A stretch of 64,000 nucleotides of DNA from Symsagittifera roscoffensis (GCF_963678635.1 NC_087062.1:98449705-98513704), one strand, 5' to 3'. Counted from the stretch's first letter, positions 53,071 through 64,000 are shown. Numbers and translations are program-made. Notes: a model not told the origin generated them from the letters alone.

Positions 53071-53551
53071 GGTTTGGTCCGTCTGAACTTTTTTCTTCTA
53101 CTTTCGCCCTGTTTGGTGGCACAGCTGCTCTCAGTGGTGAACCAGACGAGGCAGCCTCGCTGTTCATCTCCTGATGCATTCTCGTCAGCCCAGGTTTGGG
53201 CTTGGAGGGCATAGGCATCTCCCCTGGTTGGTAAGTCCTAGAACTTCCCAATCCAGGCTCATTCGCCAAGTCACTCCCTGAGAGAGCCCCGTTTCTCCAC
53301 CTCATCACTCTCATGTTCGTGCGGTCTAGTACTCCCCTCTCTCCATATGCTGCCATCAACAGGACTTCCGTGGGGCGGTCCCCACGGTTGTCATGCCCCA
53401 AGATGTTGATTAGGGCGGTCAGCAACATGACTACCTCTGGGTCCTCCAGAGCGAAGTCTCGTTCAATTAGCCGACGATAGATTGCATCTACCATCGGTCC
53501 CACATATGCCTCTGCCAGGTCCATCAGTTCATCCAAGTTGAAATTGTCCAT
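53042..53551 (-). pseudogene. ORF2 N-terminal segment, copy 2
   Basis: The natural ORF2 start (MDNFNLDEL) is at 53551, 82 bases after the conserved acceptor at 53633. The first ~150 residues are nearly identical to copy 1, then a 1-bp insertion within GAAGAAAAAA shifts the frame and the last ~20 residues are out of phase. Confidence 0.85.
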
Positions 53552-53948
53552 ACTGTTCTTTCAGATTTGATTTGATTCGATTCGATTCCAAGGTTTTGAC
53601 TCAAGTGAGTTATTTAAATGATCAATCAGGATCTAGAAAAGAAATCAAGACTATCACACTTGTCAGTTTCACATCAATATATATCACTAAAATTGCTAAA
53701 ATTTGTTTGAGAACAGTTCAGATAAAAAGGTGTTTATCCTCAAATTTATTAAAATCAGTCGGTCTCTAAAATTTTGGAATTCGACCTGAGATTGGACAGT
53801 CCAAACTCTGGATCTATTCCTAAGATCGTCGTTTAGTTGTTCATGGTCACTAACCCCTATTTTACCCAAGATATTAATATTATAACACATAACACATAAT
53901 ATAACACATAATTTTTAGTCTTAATACTATTACTTCCCTACACGTCAC
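53552..53948 (-). promoter_or_regulatory. Spacer between ORF1 and ORF2 with conserved splice acceptor, copy 2
   Basis: Counterpart of 7506-7901. TTGATTTCTTTTCTAG/ATCC is retained with its boundary at 53633, whereas the neighbouring bases and a TAACACATAA-type simple repeat near 53880-53910 have drifted. Confidence 0.55.
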
Positions 53949-56900
53949 TTATCCTATGCTTAAATAATATTTCTTATGCAGATATACTTGTATATTAGTG
54001 TCTGAGAATATCACGTGTACAAGTGCGTACAGTTCCCTAGGATGCATTCGTCCTCTATTTGGATCATACACCGGAAGCGAGAGCTCCTTCACGTCCATCT
54101 CCAAGAGGAAATCTCTCAACCTCGTCAAAGACAAGACTAGGTTCTCTGGATCCACGTGCTGCTTCTCTGTCGCCCTCGTTACCAAGAAGCATAGGTATTT
54201 TCCTGGTATTTGTGATACCGCCGGAGGTAAGGCTGCTACGCCCCCTACCCCTGGTCGTTGCTTCCAGAGGAATTCCACCTTTTTGTATTCTCTCCTAAAA
54301 TCTGCTGCTAAGGCTGTCCTAAAACTCATGTCTGCAGTGATTGCTATTGCACATGTTCTGTCTGTGAGTATGAAATCACTGTCTGTTAATGTTATGTTAC
54401 TTGAAAACTCATTTGGTAGGTTAAAATATGACTCAACTACCCTCCCTATGTCGGGTTTCTTATGTTCTTCGCCTGTTTCTGCTTCTAAATCTCCTGTTTC
54501 TCTTGCTATTCTCAATTTTTTTATTATCAGGTTTTCAGTGTGGGTAAGTCCTACCCCCACTCCCCGGACAAAAATACCCATCGGCGTCCCCGTCGATCGC
54601 ATACCGTATATTAAGTCGAGGTTAGAAGCTGGAATGAGGAGTTGTCCTTCCTGGGCAGCCCAAGTAGGATCATCTCGCTCGGTCTTAATGTATTTCGCGC
54701 TTTCACGATCCACGTCTTGAATCGTGACGCTGGTCTCTTTAGGATCTGATGTCATTTCGTTCAGCCACTCCAAGACTCGCAGATTTAAGAGATCATCTCT
54801 GTACGACTCCGATTGCTCTTCGTCGAAATCTACTTCGGGCTTCGATCCGTCCTCGACCCATTCCTGGTCGTGATCATCCACTATGTCAATGTCTTGTGAG
54901 GCTGTTATGCTTTCTAGACCTACCACTTCTTCCACTATCTTTTTCAGATCTATCTTGTCCACTACAAAGTCGTCACCGTAACGGTCGTATTTCTTTCTAG
55001 GTCTTTTCCCGTCGCTTTGTCGAGTCTGCATCGTGAACGGAAGATCCGGTTCCATATTTTTAGGAACCTCAGTCTGTTCTGGATCCTGCCAATCTTCCTC
55101 TGCATATGGTAAGGTTTCATCATCCGCTTCTATCACCTCATTTGGATCCAGGTCCAGTGGTGTATTCATTCCCTCCTCTATGACTTCATTTCCATCATTT
55201 TTCTCCCTGGTGCCTTTCTCGTTAACTTCACAAGCAGGATCCATCATCAGATAATCCTCTTCTTCCATGTCTGCAGGTATACACCAATCCTCTGTCGATG
55301 GGTTGTGTGGCTTAATGTTCTCATAGTGCGCGGCTCGGCCTGTACTCAGTCTGTAAAAGCGTCCCTCCTGGTGCACCTCCGTAATCATGAAGGGTCCCCT
55401 CCATTTCTTTAGGAGTTTCTTAGTTCCTTTCGGTGGTATGACGTTCTGAAACACCCATACGTAATCTCCCACCGAGTAAGCTTTCGCACCAGCTGCTTTC
55501 TTGTCGAATCTTTTCCTTTGCCTTGCCTGTGCTCGCTGAGTATTTCGTCTGCAGAGATCGTTCAACTCCTGTTGACGTCTGATCACATCCCTTACGTAAA
55601 CCTGTGGAGATGTTTTCTTTCCCTCATACTCTGGGTAGAAGAATGTCAATGGTAAAGACTTCTCGTGTCCCGTCAGCATCATGTGTGGACTGACTCCAGT
55701 GGTGGAATGTTGCGTGCTATTATAAGCTCCCATCACCTGTGGAAGGTATCTGTCCCAATCGGTCATGTACCTGGAACAATATACCCTCAGCATCGACACT
55801 AGCGTCCTATTCTGTCTTTCCACCAAACCATTCGTCTGAGGATGGTATGTCGTGGAGTGAGCCTGAGCGACCTGTGACCGTCTCATAAGCTCCTTCGTAA
55901 GCTCGCCTACGAAAGCTGTTCCATTGTCCGATTGAAACGTCATTGGACATCCATGCCTTGCTATCCACGTATTGATCAGATGGTCGCATGTCTCTTCCGC
56001 CGAGGCAGTTATGCAGGGCACGGCCTCGGCATACTTCGTGAAGTGATCTATCATGACCAAGACTTGGTTATAACCGCTGTCTGTCATGCATATCTTCTGA
56101 TGATCTATCTGCACTACCTCGTTGAATTCAGACGACTCTATTGATTGTAAAGGAAATCGCAATTTCCTAGGATCCTTGACCTGTTGGCATGACAGGCACG
56201 CTGTTACCCATTTCTCACATGCCTTTTTCATTCCAGGCCATTCAAAGCGCTTCAGTATCCTCTGATGCACTTTGTCGATCCCTTGATGGCCCATCTGATC
56301 ATGCGACCTGAATAATAATTCTGTTTGATAGAGTTGCGGTAACACTATCGCGTTATACTTGTATAAGACTCTGTCTTCTTCTCTTCTCTTGCAAGCCACA
56401 ATTCCGTCCTTGTTCAGATATAATCTCCCCTCCTTCTGCATGAAGTATTGTCTCAGGATCCTATAACTGTCTTCTTCTAGATCACCTTTGTCTGGTTTAC
56501 CGTTTTCTATCCACCTCTTTAGGTTACTTGTCATGCGGTCATTCCTCTGCGCCCTTAACAGGTCCGAGAGTCTGTATCTCGCCTTCAAATATGTCTTCAT
56601 GACCCTCATTTGACAATTCATCTCGTTGGGCTGGTGCGTGTCCTCTTCCATCTTCACGCACCAAATCTTTGCCAACGGTTGTGTTTCCTGTTCAAACGGT
56701 TGTAGATCAGTCCTGACCACCTCTTTTTGTGGCAATAAACTTAACGACCGCTTCGATACTGCTATTGTCTCCAAATCATCTGCTGCGTTATCGAAGATCC
56801 TTTCATCTGGTATGAGATAGCGATCGCTGTCAGGGTCTTTGTACACTTCTCTATCCAGATCTCTTGCGTGGGTTTCCACTAGCAGTGTGTGGATCGCCAG

Positions 56901-57815
56901 TTCTGACAGTTCTGATCCCGAGCTCGAGTTCCTGTCCGAGTATGTGTCCATACTCGAATTCCTGGAGCTGTCCGTCATTGAAGCGTCTGTAGTGGAGTCC
57001 GCTCCCTCTTTCAGATCAGGTCCGTACCTTCTCCGCATCCATCTAAACTCCCCGGACAAAACTCTGCTCCCCAGGTCTTGTTTCTTGTCATGGACTTCTT
57101 CATTCATCTCTGACTCCCCGGACATACTTCCTTGTCCCGGATTTTGATCTCGAAATCGCCGGCTCTTCTCGCCGTTTGTCTCCCCGGACAAATAATCTTG
57201 CCCCAGTTCTCGTAAAACCTTCTCTCCTTCTCCATCTTGGTCCTTAAAGGTAACGGTTTTTTCTCGCGTATCGTTGTCCTGCTTTTTCCGACCGTATGAA
57301 GTACTCACTAAGACCTCTTGGGGTATTGAGGATACTAGTTGCTGAACTATTGACCTACAACCCCTCTCATTGTCCTTATGTTGTCGTATTGATGGCTTAA
57401 TTCTCACCTTCTCCTTGACTGTCAGTGATGCTATGGCTGCTGCCCACTCGGGGTCATCCCTGGTCACTTCTCTCTCCAGCAATCCACCCAGCATCCGCAT
57501 CACTTGCGGTGTGACCTGCACCGTTTTGTCCAGTAATGAGAGGCTGTTTATGTTCATGCGAGAGAGTTCCTGCTGTACCAGGTTTGAGCGCAGCAGCAGA
57601 TCCAAGGGCACCGGGTCCCTTTTGGATAGGATTTTTATCTCGGCTGCTTTCTCCACTGGTAACTCAGGATGCCCTGGTATCGGATGTCCAGACTTATCTA
57701 ACCATCTCGTTAGAGGAAGCGCCTCATATGTTTCTTTATCCAGAAACGAAAATCCCTCCTTTATCTCTGCCTGACTGGCTTGTTTCTGTTCCAACCTTTC
57801 ATAGAATTCAGTTTT
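53949..57815 (-). pseudogene. Pol C-terminal segment: integrase and macro-like domain, copy 2
   Basis: The open frame follows the in-frame TAG at 57816-57818; its first Met is at 57794. It contains the linker with three LSGE/MSGE motifs, the complete integrase (HHCC finger, D, D-35-E and GPF module), an acidic linker and the macro-like C-terminal domain ending KKYYLSIG. No further lesion is seen, so this part is the better reference for the macro-like region together with copy 1. Confidence 0.87.
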
Positions 57816-58640
57816 CTATCTGAGACTGTCAGCATTCTGGTGTTTGTCACGCATCCTGTGCTCGATTATCATGTGGTAGCCATCCAATCTCACTATCCAT
57901 CTACCAATATAGCTCTGATCCATCGAGTAGGTCTTCAACCAGGATAACGCCCTATTGTCCACGCGCAGCTTGAAAGGAGCGCTCCCCAAGTATGCACGGT
58001 ACTTTTCCACGAACGTGACTACTGCAAACATTTCTGCTTTTGGTGCACCATATTTCATCTCAGTGTCACTCAAGACATTGCTACCATATGCAATGGGACG
58101 AAGGACCGTTTTTCCATTCCATTCTTGTTCCTGGTGCAATATTCCCGAGATGGCTACTACCGACGCATCTGTATCAAGAACATACATGCCATCTTCTGTG
58201 GGCATGCCTAGTACTGGCGCTTCGCACAGTTCCCGCTTTATATTCTCGAAGGCAACCTGTGCTTCATCGTTCCACTCGAATTTCTTTCCTTTGTTGCGCA
58301 TCAGCTTCTGCATCGGATACACCTTGTCTGCATATCCTTTTATGAATTCACGGTAATAGTTGGCAAACCCCAGGAAGCTCATTAGCTGTGTGTCCGTTCT
58401 CGGAGCCTTCCATGTCAGCACAGCTTCTACTGCCTCCGGATCTGGCCTCACACCATGCCTGTCCACCATTCTTCCCAGGTACTTAATCGAATCCCTAAGG
58501 ATTTCACATTTTGATGGTTTGCATTTCAAGCCTGCTCTTTTCATGCATCCGAAGACCTCATCGAGCCGATCAATGTGATCCTCCAGGGTCGGTGTCGCTA
58601 TGACTACGTAATCCACGTAGCACAATAAAGAGATTCCCAT
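57816..58640 (-). pseudogene. RT palm end and RNase H segment, copy 2
   Basis: This is the frame between a 1-bp insertion (about 58640) and an in-frame TAG (57816-57818). The RT active-site box reads YVDY instead of YVDD. The RT thumb and RNase H (LDTDAS, HRMRDKHQNADSL) are otherwise preserved. The TAG replaces the Ser-Lys codon pair seen in copy 1 with Arg-stop. Confidence 0.87.
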
Positions 58641-61600
58641 ACTTTTTGGTTACTCCTGTCAAAGCCTGAGCCATCAGCCTTTGAAAAGTTGCCGTTGCAT
58701 TGCACAAGCCGAAGGGCATCCTCTTCCACTGGTACAACCCCAATTCGCACGCGAATCCGGTTTTCTCCCTGTCCTTCTTGCGTAAAGGAACCTGCCAGAA
58801 GGCAGAGCCCAAGTCCAATGTGGTGAAGAACTTGGCATCACCAAGCTTGGAGAGGCTCTCGTCTATTCGCGGTATCGGGTACGCATCTTTTATTGTTACC
58901 GCGTTTAAGTAACGGAAGTCGCAACAAAATCTAAGCTGCCCCCCTTTCTTTTTCGCCATTACCACCCCGCAAGCCCACGGCGATTTCGAGGGTTCTATCA
59001 TGTCGTATTCAAGCAACATTTCTATTTCCGCTCGGCACGCTTCCGACTTGTGTGGCGTCATCCGTCTCGCGCCCTCTCTGTGCGGAACGGCACCTTCTTC
59101 TAGCTCAATTTCATGCTCTACGAAATTACAGCAACCGATATCCGCTTTATGTTTTGAAAATACATCTGCGTTCCGATATAAAACGTCCCGTAATTTTTCG
59201 AACTCTCCCACACCTATTTTCCCTTTTAAATGTTCTATCTCTGGCAAAACAGGTTTGTCAGATTCTAGTTCATATGACGAGGGGCGTTCCGGAAAATTCG
59301 AGCAGCTTGATAAGCCGTCGTCCGTTTCGGATTTCAATGAAAACAATTTATGAATAGATTTTAATTCATTAATTCTCTTTAAAATTTTATCTTTATTTGC
59401 ATGATTAGGACAGTCTTTCACATTATTTTTCTTCAAGTTTTGTGTCTCTTCATAGTCGGTCCTCATCGGCAATGCGTAACCAAGCTTCTTTCCACGCTGG
59501 ATTGAAACCGTGGTGTCCAGTGTGTTCAATAACACACTGACACACAGTCCGTTTCGCGTAACCGAGAAGCTCCGGCCTAAAATCACCGAACTCTGACTAT
59601 TAGGATTCGGTATCAAACAAACCTGTTTACTATCGCTTAATGAATTAAAATTTTTCATCCTGAAAATAGCCACCACAGCTTGTCCTGGCTGTAGTTTTAC
59701 TTTTCTGTCTAAAAAAATTGGTACCTTGTTTTCGTCTATTATTATCCTATTAATTGGTTTCTTAACATACTTCCGGTCCGGGTTTCTAATCCGTATCAGA
59801 CCGTTGTTTAGATCAATCATCACGTCAAAATTCCTGACAAAATCCCTGCCCAAGATGAATTGGTCGGCATCGTCCAAATTCTCTACCACCAGGAAGCTCA
59901 TCCAAAGGTCCCGTCCTCCCATGTGGAGGACCGTTATCGGTGTTCTTCCGGCCACATAGATTGCACCTCGATTGGCGGCGGCCAGTCTGAGATTCGTCGG
60001 AATCAGGTCTTCTCTCGTGAAACCCATTCTTTCCCAAGTTTTTATCGGCATCACACTCACTACCGCTCCTGTGTCCAGAAGTCCTGTGACTCCGATTTTC
60101 GTTCCATTGGTATCGAGCAGATGTGCAGTCACATCTGCTTCATACCCAATGTGTACAGCATCTTGTTCCATCATTGCGTCATGGCCTATCCTACGGACTT
60201 TGAGTTCCTCTTCACCCAAATAGATTTGCCCTATTTGGTCATCATCTGTTGTCACATAAGTCCTGGTGTAGATACTGATTCCATCCACGTTCAGCATCAC
60301 CTGATACGGCCCATAGACCTCCAGGTAGCGTCCATGAAGTTTCTTCATGCGAGGGCCACCCGTTGTTAGCAGTGCCCTCACAGCCCTCGACTCGGTACGT
60401 GGCTCCATCTGCCTCAGGTAGTCTGCATATGTGTCCAAATGCATCAAGGTAAACTCAGACGGTTCACTCAGATTTCTGATTACTTGATGTCCTGCCACCG
60501 AGATTATCGACTGTATTTTACTACCCTGCGGTACCATACCGAACCTCTGACAAGAGATGACATTAAGTTTCATGCTCAAGCTGCTTGGTACTTTTGCCTC
60601 TTCAACTTCAGTTGCTTCGAAGGCGTTCAGTTGCTCCTGTAATTTCTCATTCTCCAGCTCGAGTTTCACCTTTTGTTCGATCTCTTTTGTCACTAGTTCC
60701 TGCTGTACTCTATTTATAGCATCCCTCGCAGCTGCTCTATAATCGATTTTGAAGTCATCAGCCGCAGTTGCTGGTTCCGTTTCATGTGTTTCTTCTGTTA
60801 CCGCTTGCATCTTCTTTGCCACCAGCTCTTGAGGTTTATTCTTTCTGCGTGCCTCTGCTTCACTCAACAGGCGAGCCTTGCTGGCTTTCACTCCTGACAG
60901 AGCTTCTTCATGCCTGGGATGCTTGATGTCCGCCACAGCATCCCAAAATTGCGGGCAATCCGATTTAAAATGACCTTCCAAGTTGCAAAAGAAACACCTC
61001 GGTCCGAATTTTGCAATTACTCCCCTCATGAACTCCTCATGATCAACTTCTGACGCATCTTCGTCCTCGAGGCTAAAGCCCATTGCTTTTATGCCTTGTT
61101 TGTAAGTTGGGCATGCTGACACATGATGGTCTGTTGAGCTGCAATTGGCACAAGAGCGTCTCTTGTCCATATCGTCCCTGGGTTTATACCAGCTATTCCC
61201 CTGGTTTAACGGCCCATTGTTAAAATTGCCATAGTTGTTTTTGTAATAACCAGATCTCGAAGGAGGTTTCAATAAAAGGTATTCCTTTGACTTGAGCCTC
61301 AACTCCTCTGGTGTTGGCGCATTCGTTGAAAGTGGCGTGTAATGCGTTGCCAGCATTGTGCGAAGTTCATCATTCTTCACGCCATCGATGAATTTTGAGG
61401 CTACCGCCAGGTTCATCCTTCGGTTTGACTCATCCGGTTGGCTGCGTCTTCTCAGCATTTCCAAGTCATCAAGAAACTTGTCTATCGTTTCATCCTCTCG
61501 TTGCCTCCGTTTCTCGAAGCGCATCATTGCTTGGTGTCCCTGCACCCCCGATCCAAAACGATTCAGCAAGATCTCGAAGATCTTCTCGGCTGTGTCACGT

Positions 61601-63552
61601 TGATATTGCTTCTTGGCCATGACACAGTTCAGGGCTGTCCCTTCCAAGTTACTGGTAAGTGCACTGCATTCTTGTCTTTCCGACAAGCCTTCCTCCTCGA
61701 AATGCAGTTTCATCACCTCTATCCAGGTGTCAATACAGCCATCAGATTCGTCTTTATAGCACCTTGGTTTCTTAAAGACCCTTCTGGATTTCTCACTGCG
61801 TTCGTTAGTCTTGGATAGCCTTGTAAGGAATGTCTCCAGTGACCTGTTTAGGGGTTCGAAGGCCGTGGCCATTGCCGTAGCATCCCTTGAATGCCCTGCT
61901 TGATTGTCTTCACACCTTGTTGAGGGCTCTGCATGCGGTGCATCCCTGCTATCCGAATCGCCGTAAGTATTTCCCCTCTGGTTCACATGTCTCTTCCCTG
62001 GGCTAGTATTTCCCTTATTATTGGAATCACCTGTCCCAGTTGCATGTGCGCCTTGTGTCGGTCTTTCATTCGACGTCTGCCTGTTCCCTGTTGAACTTGC
62101 CCTGCTGTTGGGACCCCATGTTCTATGATCCCTGGCATAGCCTGATGAGCTGCCCCTTCCTCGAGTGGAGCCATCTGCCCGTCTCCTTTGATGGTCATCG
62201 AAGTTCACCTTCGGTTCCCTGCTGGGACCTCCCGAATTCGGTTCTCCTTCTCTAGTTCCACTCCTGCTTCCTAGTAGCCCATCTAATCTGTCCATGATGG
62301 CCTGAGTTCGCCCCTCCATCATCGCTTCCAACTTTGTGTCAAGATTCCCAAGAGTCTGCTCTTGTTGTGTTCTTAACTTCTCCATATCATTTCTTAAGCG
62401 TGACTCCCTTTGTTCCGCTTCTCTTGTCATTCTCGACAGGTTATTCGCTATGTGCTCGTCCGTTCTTTCTTTCAAGCGTTTCTCGCTCCTATCCACTTCT
62501 TGTCTATTTCGGTTCATTTCTTCCCGAAGGCTTTCTCTTTCAATGTGGACTGCACTTTCTAGTTCACTCATCCTTATGGACATCTGTTCGTTTTGCTCTC
62601 CTATAGTGCCCACGATGCTGTTCAGGGCTTCCTCTAACGCTACCCCGTTATCCACGAGTGGCGTCACTAGTGGCGGTGTCACCCTGTCGGTCCCAGGTAA
62701 CTTCGTGCTGGTCGAGATACGGGCTTTTATTCTCTGTCTCGACGTCTTTTCACCATCCACCTCAGCATCCGCTAAAGCGTCGCCTAGCCCTGTGTTTTTA
62801 TTCTCCATATCTTGTTGCTCTGGGTTTGTCATGATCGCAAAGCCTCTCGACTGGCCCGGTGTGTTTACTTCTTTGCTTATCGTTCTTACCACACCAAATT
62901 TGTCCTTGTTCCCAGTCTCTTCCCCGAGGTATGGATCATTCTCCTGGGTCGAACTATTGAGGCTTAGTTGAGATCCAGAGTCCACTTGCTCGTCGTCGTC
63001 CTCTTCTTCCTCTTGGGATTCACCTTCGTTTCCTGTGCCCGTTCCCATCGTGAATGGAAAGATATTCCCAAAGGTGCTTTTCATTCTTTCTGTGAACGAC
63101 GAAGACGTGGTTTGTTTCTCTGTTGCTTCTGCCAACATGGTATTGTCTGTTGGAGATCTCCTAGACGTCACAACTGCAGTAGAGATGTCGGACAGTTCCG
63201 ACATTTCCGCTCGATCCAGTGTTCCGGTGGAGGTGGCCAAATCCTGACCTTGTTCTACCGGAGTAGATTCGCTTGCTAGCCTTCTGCCTCTCCCTTCCAA
63301 ACCATGCATTTCTTCATCGTTTTGCATGGCCTGTTCCGGATGAATTTCCACTTCCAACATCCCTTTTCTCTCTTCTGAGGTCTTTTGACTTCTCGTTTCA
63401 ACCATTCTGCCTGAAACCATCTTCCTTTGGCCGTCCCTTGTTCGTTTGATCCGTTCCACAAAAGGATCGGTCATCGATTTTCTTTGCTCCTCAGGTATGA
63501 ATTTCCTAGAACTGTTATCTCTTTTGGGTATTCTTGACTTGTCTAGACTCAT
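58570..63552 (-). CDS. Gag, protease and first half of RT, copy 2 (natural 5' end of ORF1)
   Basis: ATG 63552 opens a 1660-aa frame and gives the true N-terminus (MSLDKSRIPKR). An acidic, Ser/Thr-rich region is followed by a coiled coil (about residues 320-415), a Gly/Arg/Ser-rich stretch and a retrotransposon Gag-like helical core (about 600-760). Two CX2CX4HX4C knuckles lie at about 800 and 854. The protease has DTGA at about 1158 and the second signature ILGRDF at about 1234, the segment deleted in copy 1. RT fingers and palm follow up to MAQALTGV. The frame ends in out-of-phase residues after a 1-bp insertion at about 58640. Confidence 0.9.
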   Translation of the reverse strand: MSLDKSRIPKRDNSSRKFIPEEQRKSMTDPFVERIKRTRDGQRKMVSGRMVETRSQKTSEERKGMLEVEIHPEQAMQNDEEMHGLEGRGRRLASESTPVEQGQDLATSTGTLDRAEMSELSDISTAVVTSRRSPTDNTMLAEATEKQTTSSSFTERMKSTFGNIFPFTMGTGTGNEGESQEEEEDDDEQVDSGSQLSLNSSTQENDPYLGEETGNKDKFGVVRTISKEVNTPGQSRGFAIMTNPEQQDMENKNTGLGDALADAEVDGEKTSRQRIKARISTSTKLPGTDRVTPPLVTPLVDNGVALEEALNSIVGTIGEQNEQMSIRMSELESAVHIERESLREEMNRNRQEVDRSEKRLKERTDEHIANNLSRMTREAEQRESRLRNDMEKLRTQQEQTLGNLDTKLEAMMEGRTQAIMDRLDGLLGSRSGTREGEPNSGGPSREPKVNFDDHQRRRADGSTRGRGSSSGYARDHRTWGPNSRASSTGNRQTSNERPTQGAHATGTGDSNNKGNTSPGKRHVNQRGNTYGDSDSRDAPHAEPSTRCEDNQAGHSRDATAMATAFEPLNRSLETFLTRLSKTNERSEKSRRVFKKPRCYKDESDGCIDTWIEVMKLHFEEEGLSERQECSALTSNLEGTALNCVMAKKQYQRDTAEKIFEILLNRFGSGVQGHQAMMRFEKRRQREDETIDKFLDDLEMLRRRSQPDESNRRMNLAVASKFIDGVKNDELRTMLATHYTPLSTNAPTPEELRLKSKEYLLLKPPSRSGYYKNNYGNFNNGPLNQGNSWYKPRDDMDKRRSCANCSSTDHHVSACPTYKQGIKAMGFSLEDEDASEVDHEEFMRGVIAKFGPRCFFCNLEGHFKSDCPQFWDAVADIKHPRHEEALSGVKASKARLLSEAEARRKNKPQELVAKKMQAVTEETHETEPATAADDFKIDYRAAARDAINRVQQELVTKEIEQKVKLELENEKLQEQLNAFEATEVEEAKVPSSLSMKLNVISCQRFGMVPQGSKIQSIISVAGHQVIRNLSEPSEFTLMHLDTYADYLRQMEPRTESRAVRALLTTGGPRMKKLHGRYLEVYGPYQVMLNVDGISIYTRTYVTTDDDQIGQIYLGEEELKVRRIGHDAMMEQDAVHIGYEADVTAHLLDTNGTKIGVTGLLDTGAVVSVMPIKTWERMGFTREDLIPTNLRLAAANRGAIYVAGRTPITVLHMGGRDLWMSFLVVENLDDADQFILGRDFVRNFDVMIDLNNGLIRIRNPDRKYVKKPINRIIIDENKVPIFLDRKVKLQPGQAVVAIFRMKNFNSLSDSKQVCLIPNPNSQSSVILGRSFSVTRNGLCVSVLLNTLDTTVSIQRGKKLGYALPMRTDYEETQNLKKNNVKDCPNHANKDKILKRINELKSIHKLFSLKSETDDGLSSCSNFPERPSSYELESDKPVLPEIEHLKGKIGVGEFEKLRDVLYRNADVFSKHKADIGCCNFVEHEIELEEGAVPHREGARRMTPHKSEACRAEIEMLLEYDMIEPSKSPWACGVVMAKKKGGQLRFCCDFRYLNAVTIKDAYPIPRIDESLSKLGDAKFFTTLDLGSAFWQVPLRKKDREKTGFACELGLYQWKRMPFGLCNATATFQRLMAQALTGVTKKYGNLFIVLRGLRSHSDTDPGGSH

Positions 63553-64000
63553 TTCCTAATTGTGATTTCTCAAGCCTACACACTCAATTCGTTTTATGTC
63601 TTGACTAGTAATAAAATTAACACAACACAATAAATTTCACAAGTTTCTATTAGTTAGTGACCACGAATCTCTGTGTTATATCAGAATACACCTCGTACAC
63701 AATTTTATTCACACTAAACAATTATAGTTCGTAAGGTATGAGAACTAGCACAATGTAATGTTATCAGTCAATTTAAAAGATAGTGTACTCACTACCCAAT
63801 CAAGCACAGTTTATGTTGATTTAAAATCAAAAGTGACAGCATCTCCTAAAAAAAGCAAACACAATGCAAAAAGAAAGAAAAAGTAGAAAAATGATAGAAA
63901 AGATTCTGCCACAGGATCAAAAAGAAACGTTTGATTAAAAAGAATTATCACGACTGAGAAAGCAGCCACGAAAAGTTATAAATTGTTCATCCCACAATCT
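63553..64000 (-). other. 5' leader of copy 2 (incomplete)
   Basis: AT-rich non-coding sequence upstream of ORF1. I see no LTR end or primer-binding site before the window stops, so the leader is at least 448 bases long. Confidence 0.6.

Larger units (their letters stand above)
42859..64000 (-). mobile_element. Giant Ty3/gypsy-type LTR retroelement, copy 2 (5' LTR outside window)
   Basis: Minus strand order is leader (64000-63553), ORF1 (63552-53949, two breaks), spacer, ORF2+ORF3 (53551-44609, two frameshifts), 3' UTR (44608-43770) and 3' LTR. More than 21.1 kb is visible, and with the 5' LTR it would exceed 22 kb. Compared with copy 1 it keeps the protease segment and the ORF2-ORF3 fusion but has a damaged RT. 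Confidence 0.93.

Noticed and set aside
1-64000. CRISPR arrays, bacterial operons or phage genes
   Set aside because: No regular repeat-spacer arrays or bacterial gene layout; spliced eukaryotic genes and LTR elements explain the window.

Overview
This window comes from an AT-rich animal-type nuclear genome. It has spliced genes with recognisable acceptors, AATAAA signals, exons of an Artemis/SNM1-type nuclease and a JmjC protein, long repeat-rich stretches, and no bacterial-style operons. I cannot name the species. About 60% of the window is two inverted copies of one very large Ty3/gypsy-type LTR retroelement; the rest is a host segment with three recognisable gene families and several repeats.

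Layout: Copy 1 of the element (+ strand) enters at base 1 inside gag and runs gag-protease-RT-RNase H-integrase-macro-like domain (to 7505), a 396-base spacer, a 2008-aa second ORF (7902-13928) and a third ORF cut by a 200-N gap (15765-15964). The host part follows. A nuclease/SF1-helicase gene lies on the minus strand (21654-19264, with a second exon at 17326-17093). A 4,796-bp tandem duplication (26912-31707 and 31708-36503) carries an Artemis-like gene and a JmjC-like gene, both on the minus strand. Unique sequence with minisatellites and a tRNA-like sequence runs to about 40 kb. At 40032-40965 (+) and 42859-43769 (-) there are two LTRs in opposite orientation. The second is the 3' LTR of element copy 2 (minus strand), whose 3' UTR, ORF3/ORF2 and gag-pol fill 43770-63552, with the 5' leader running out at 64000.

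Comparing the two copies gives the ancestral plan: LTR about 0.91 kb, leader, ORF1 of about 3,200 codons, a short spacer with a conserved splice acceptor, a second polyprotein of about 2,980 codons, a 0.84-kb 3' UTR, LTR. The internal region alone is about 20 kb, far above the usual 5-10 kb for the superfamily. Unusual cargo includes a macro (ADP-ribose)-like domain at the C-terminus of pol and two successive SGNH-hydrolase-like domains in the second polyprotein. A 12-nt motif, TTGTCCGGGGAG, recurs inside pol in two reading frames and, as its core TGTCCGGGGAG, lies at the 3' LTR boundary. Each copy is broken in different places, so neither is autonomous as assembled.

The giant element is the most likely candidate for an undescribed system. 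Domain assignments come from motifs read by eye, and no database was searched.
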